Origin: [Scytonema hofmanni] UTEX 2349
Lineage (GTDB): Bacteria; Cyanobacteriota; Cyanobacteriia; Cyanobacteriales; Nostocaceae
Reading direction: 5' to 3'
Length of the DNA stretch: 5,839 bases
Assembly (NCBI RefSeq): GCF_000582685.1
Contig: NZ_KK073768.1
Coordinates: 1,111,256 to 1,117,094, forward strand
Positions 5,212 through 5,839 of the stretch are shown here, in pieces. A program made the position numbers and the translations under genes. A model generated the notes under the pieces. That model did no database searches. It was not told where the DNA came from and saw only the letters and a program-made list of their open reading frames with translations. How positions within the stretch are numbered: position 1 is the first letter of the stretch; each line of letters begins with the position of its first letter.

Positions 5212-5238
5212 TAAGGGTACACCAATGCTGTACCCTTA
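5212..5238. repeat. Inverted repeat between the IS remnant and the right-hand genes
   Basis: Perfect 9-base arms TAAGGGTAC (5212-5220) and GTACCCTTA (5230-5238) flank a 9-base loop. The hairpin lies 8 bases after the transposase remnant's stop and about 48 bases beyond the 3' end of the minus-strand gene at 5287-5496. It could be a bidirectional transcription end or a leftover of an insertion-sequence end. There is no T-run on either side, so it is not a textbook intrinsic terminator. Confidence 0.5.
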
Positions 5239-5286
5239 ATTGTTTGTGTATATCGATGCCAATTGTTTGCAGGTGAATTTTGAAGA

Positions 5287-5496
5287 TCAAGATTGTGACT
5301 CTGAGGAATCCCCACTGCGTTTACTTGCTTCTGGCAGCATCTGACCGAGATACCCGCCGACGCCAACTTTCGCCAAGTCCCCAAAAGTAGGGCGAAAGTT
5401 ATCGTCTGCGATCGCCAAAACAAGCGCCCCAATTACCAAAATAATTACAACTACAGACCGAACACTAATTTTTGACAGCATCTTAGTATTCATCAT
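5287..5496 (-). CDS. Small single-pass membrane protein, unknown
   Basis: This 69-residue protein has a short basic N-terminus (to about residue 11) and one strongly hydrophobic helix (12-30, VRSVVVIILVIGALVLAIA). A conserved-looking segment, DNFRPTFGDLAKVGVGGYL (32-50), and a Ser-rich polar tail (60-69) follow. The Gly-rich GVGGYLGQMLP part looks structured and may re-enter or lie on the membrane. I do not recognise the family. Its start overlaps the 3' end of the upstream coiled-coil gene by 14 bases, which suggests translational coupling and a shared job. There are tandem ATG codons at 5496 and 5493 and another at 5481, so the exact start is open; none has a strong Shine-Dalgarno. A HIP1 octamer (5408-5415) lies within the coding region. 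The size and fold would allow a holin-like or membrane-adaptor role, but nothing proves it. Confidence 0.6.
   Translation of the reverse strand: MMNTKMLSKISVRSVVVIILVIGALVLAIADDNFRPTFGDLAKVGVGGYLGQMLPEASKRSGDSSESQS
5408..5415. repeat. HIP1 octamer GCGATCGC
   Basis: This is a perfect HIP1 copy inside the gene for the small membrane protein. On the coding (minus) strand it spans the end of the membrane helix. Confidence 0.85.
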
Positions 5497-5839
5497 CTCG
5501 AAGAATAAAGCCAGATTCTTTATTCAAAAAGCCCGCAAGCTGCTTAATCAGCCCACGAAGTCGGTTAAATTTGTGTTCGAGTTGCTTGTCGGTAGCATTA
5601 TGACGGTACTCAGAAAATAACTTCTTTTCGGTGTACTCAGTCAAGTGTACTTCTAATCTTTTTTCATTCAGATATAGCTTGTCCACAAGGTTGTCTCTCT
5701 GTGAATCAATCGCGGCTAATAAAGTAGCTTGTACATTGGTAATTCTTGCATTAATGTGCGCTTCTATTTGCGCTAATCGATAGATACCACCAATTAATAA
5801 AAAGACCAAAGAAATAACAGTAAAAGCATTGTTGACGTC
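5483..5839 (-). CDS. Membrane-anchored coiled-coil protein, unknown (5' end outside the window)
   Basis: The frame is open from the right edge of the window to TAA at 5485-5483, giving 118 visible residues; the true start lies beyond 5839. Visible residues 5-20 (AFTVISLVFLLIGGIY) form a membrane helix. The rest, from about 22 to 100, is highly charged and heptad-like (IEAHINARITNVQATLLAA, then LEHKFNRLRGLIKQL), so an extended coiled coil is likely, ending in an acidic RDDEY tail. A TTG at 5809 could be read as a start, but that would cut the membrane helix, so I treat the gene as partial. I do not recognise the family. It overlaps the start of the 69-residue membrane protein downstream by 14 bases, so the two are probably translated together and may form one membrane complex. 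Confidence 0.65.
   Translation of the reverse strand, partial: DVNNAFTVISLVFLLIGGIYRLAQIEAHINARITNVQATLLAAIDSQRDNLVDKLYLNEKRLEVHLTEYTEKKLFSEYRHNATDKQLEHKFNRLRGLIKQLAGFLNKESGFILRDDEY

Noticed and set aside
5190..5432. Minus-strand frame of 80 codons overlapping the 69-residue gene
   Set aside because: It lies in another frame over the better-supported membrane-protein gene and crosses the inverted repeat and the IS remnant.

Overview
The window looks like chromosomal DNA from a filamentous, Nostoc-type cyanobacterium. Three things support this: several HIP1 octamers (GCGATCGC), a short tandem array of CCCCAGT-type heptamers typical of heterocystous cyanobacteria, and the GGGGGGTTAGGGGGG interspersed repeat. 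The protein sequences also read as cyanobacterial. No rRNA, tRNA or CRISPR array was seen.

Layout from left to right. Positions 1-364 hold no intact gene. They contain a possible minus-strand gene start running off the left edge, a G-rich interspersed repeat, and a minus-strand stub that reads like the N-terminus of a cyanobacterial Rpn-type (PD-(D/E)XK) nuclease/putative transposase. Positions 365-751 (minus) encode a small SRPBCC-like protein. It is divergent from hslO (1062-1967, plus), which encodes the redox-regulated chaperone Hsp33 with its four zinc-binding cysteines intact. The gap between them carries the heptamer array. Next comes a large gene (2118-4154, plus) for a 678-residue, single-pass membrane protein made mostly of about eleven helical repeats of 43-55 residues. 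Five of its repeats encode their Ala-Ile-Ala core with a HIP1 octamer.

After that gene the DNA becomes accessory in character. Tandem perfect hairpins (4201-4250) are followed by a Phd/YefM antitoxin gene (4353-4634) with a candidate TGTACA operator. An overlapping ParE/RelE-type toxin gene (4597-4913) follows and is broken by an apparent single-base deletion. Next is the decayed C-terminal end of an IS630-family transposase (about 5010-5204). On the minus strand at the right are two overlapping genes: a membrane-anchored coiled-coil protein (cut by the window edge) and a 69-residue single-pass membrane protein.

The window therefore has a housekeeping core (hslO plus the repeat protein) flanked by mobile-element and toxin-antitoxin debris. 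No wholly new defence or mobile system is evident. The points most worth following up are the broken toxin with its intact antitoxin and operator, the HIP1-phased repeat protein of unknown function, and the coupled pair of small membrane genes at the right edge.
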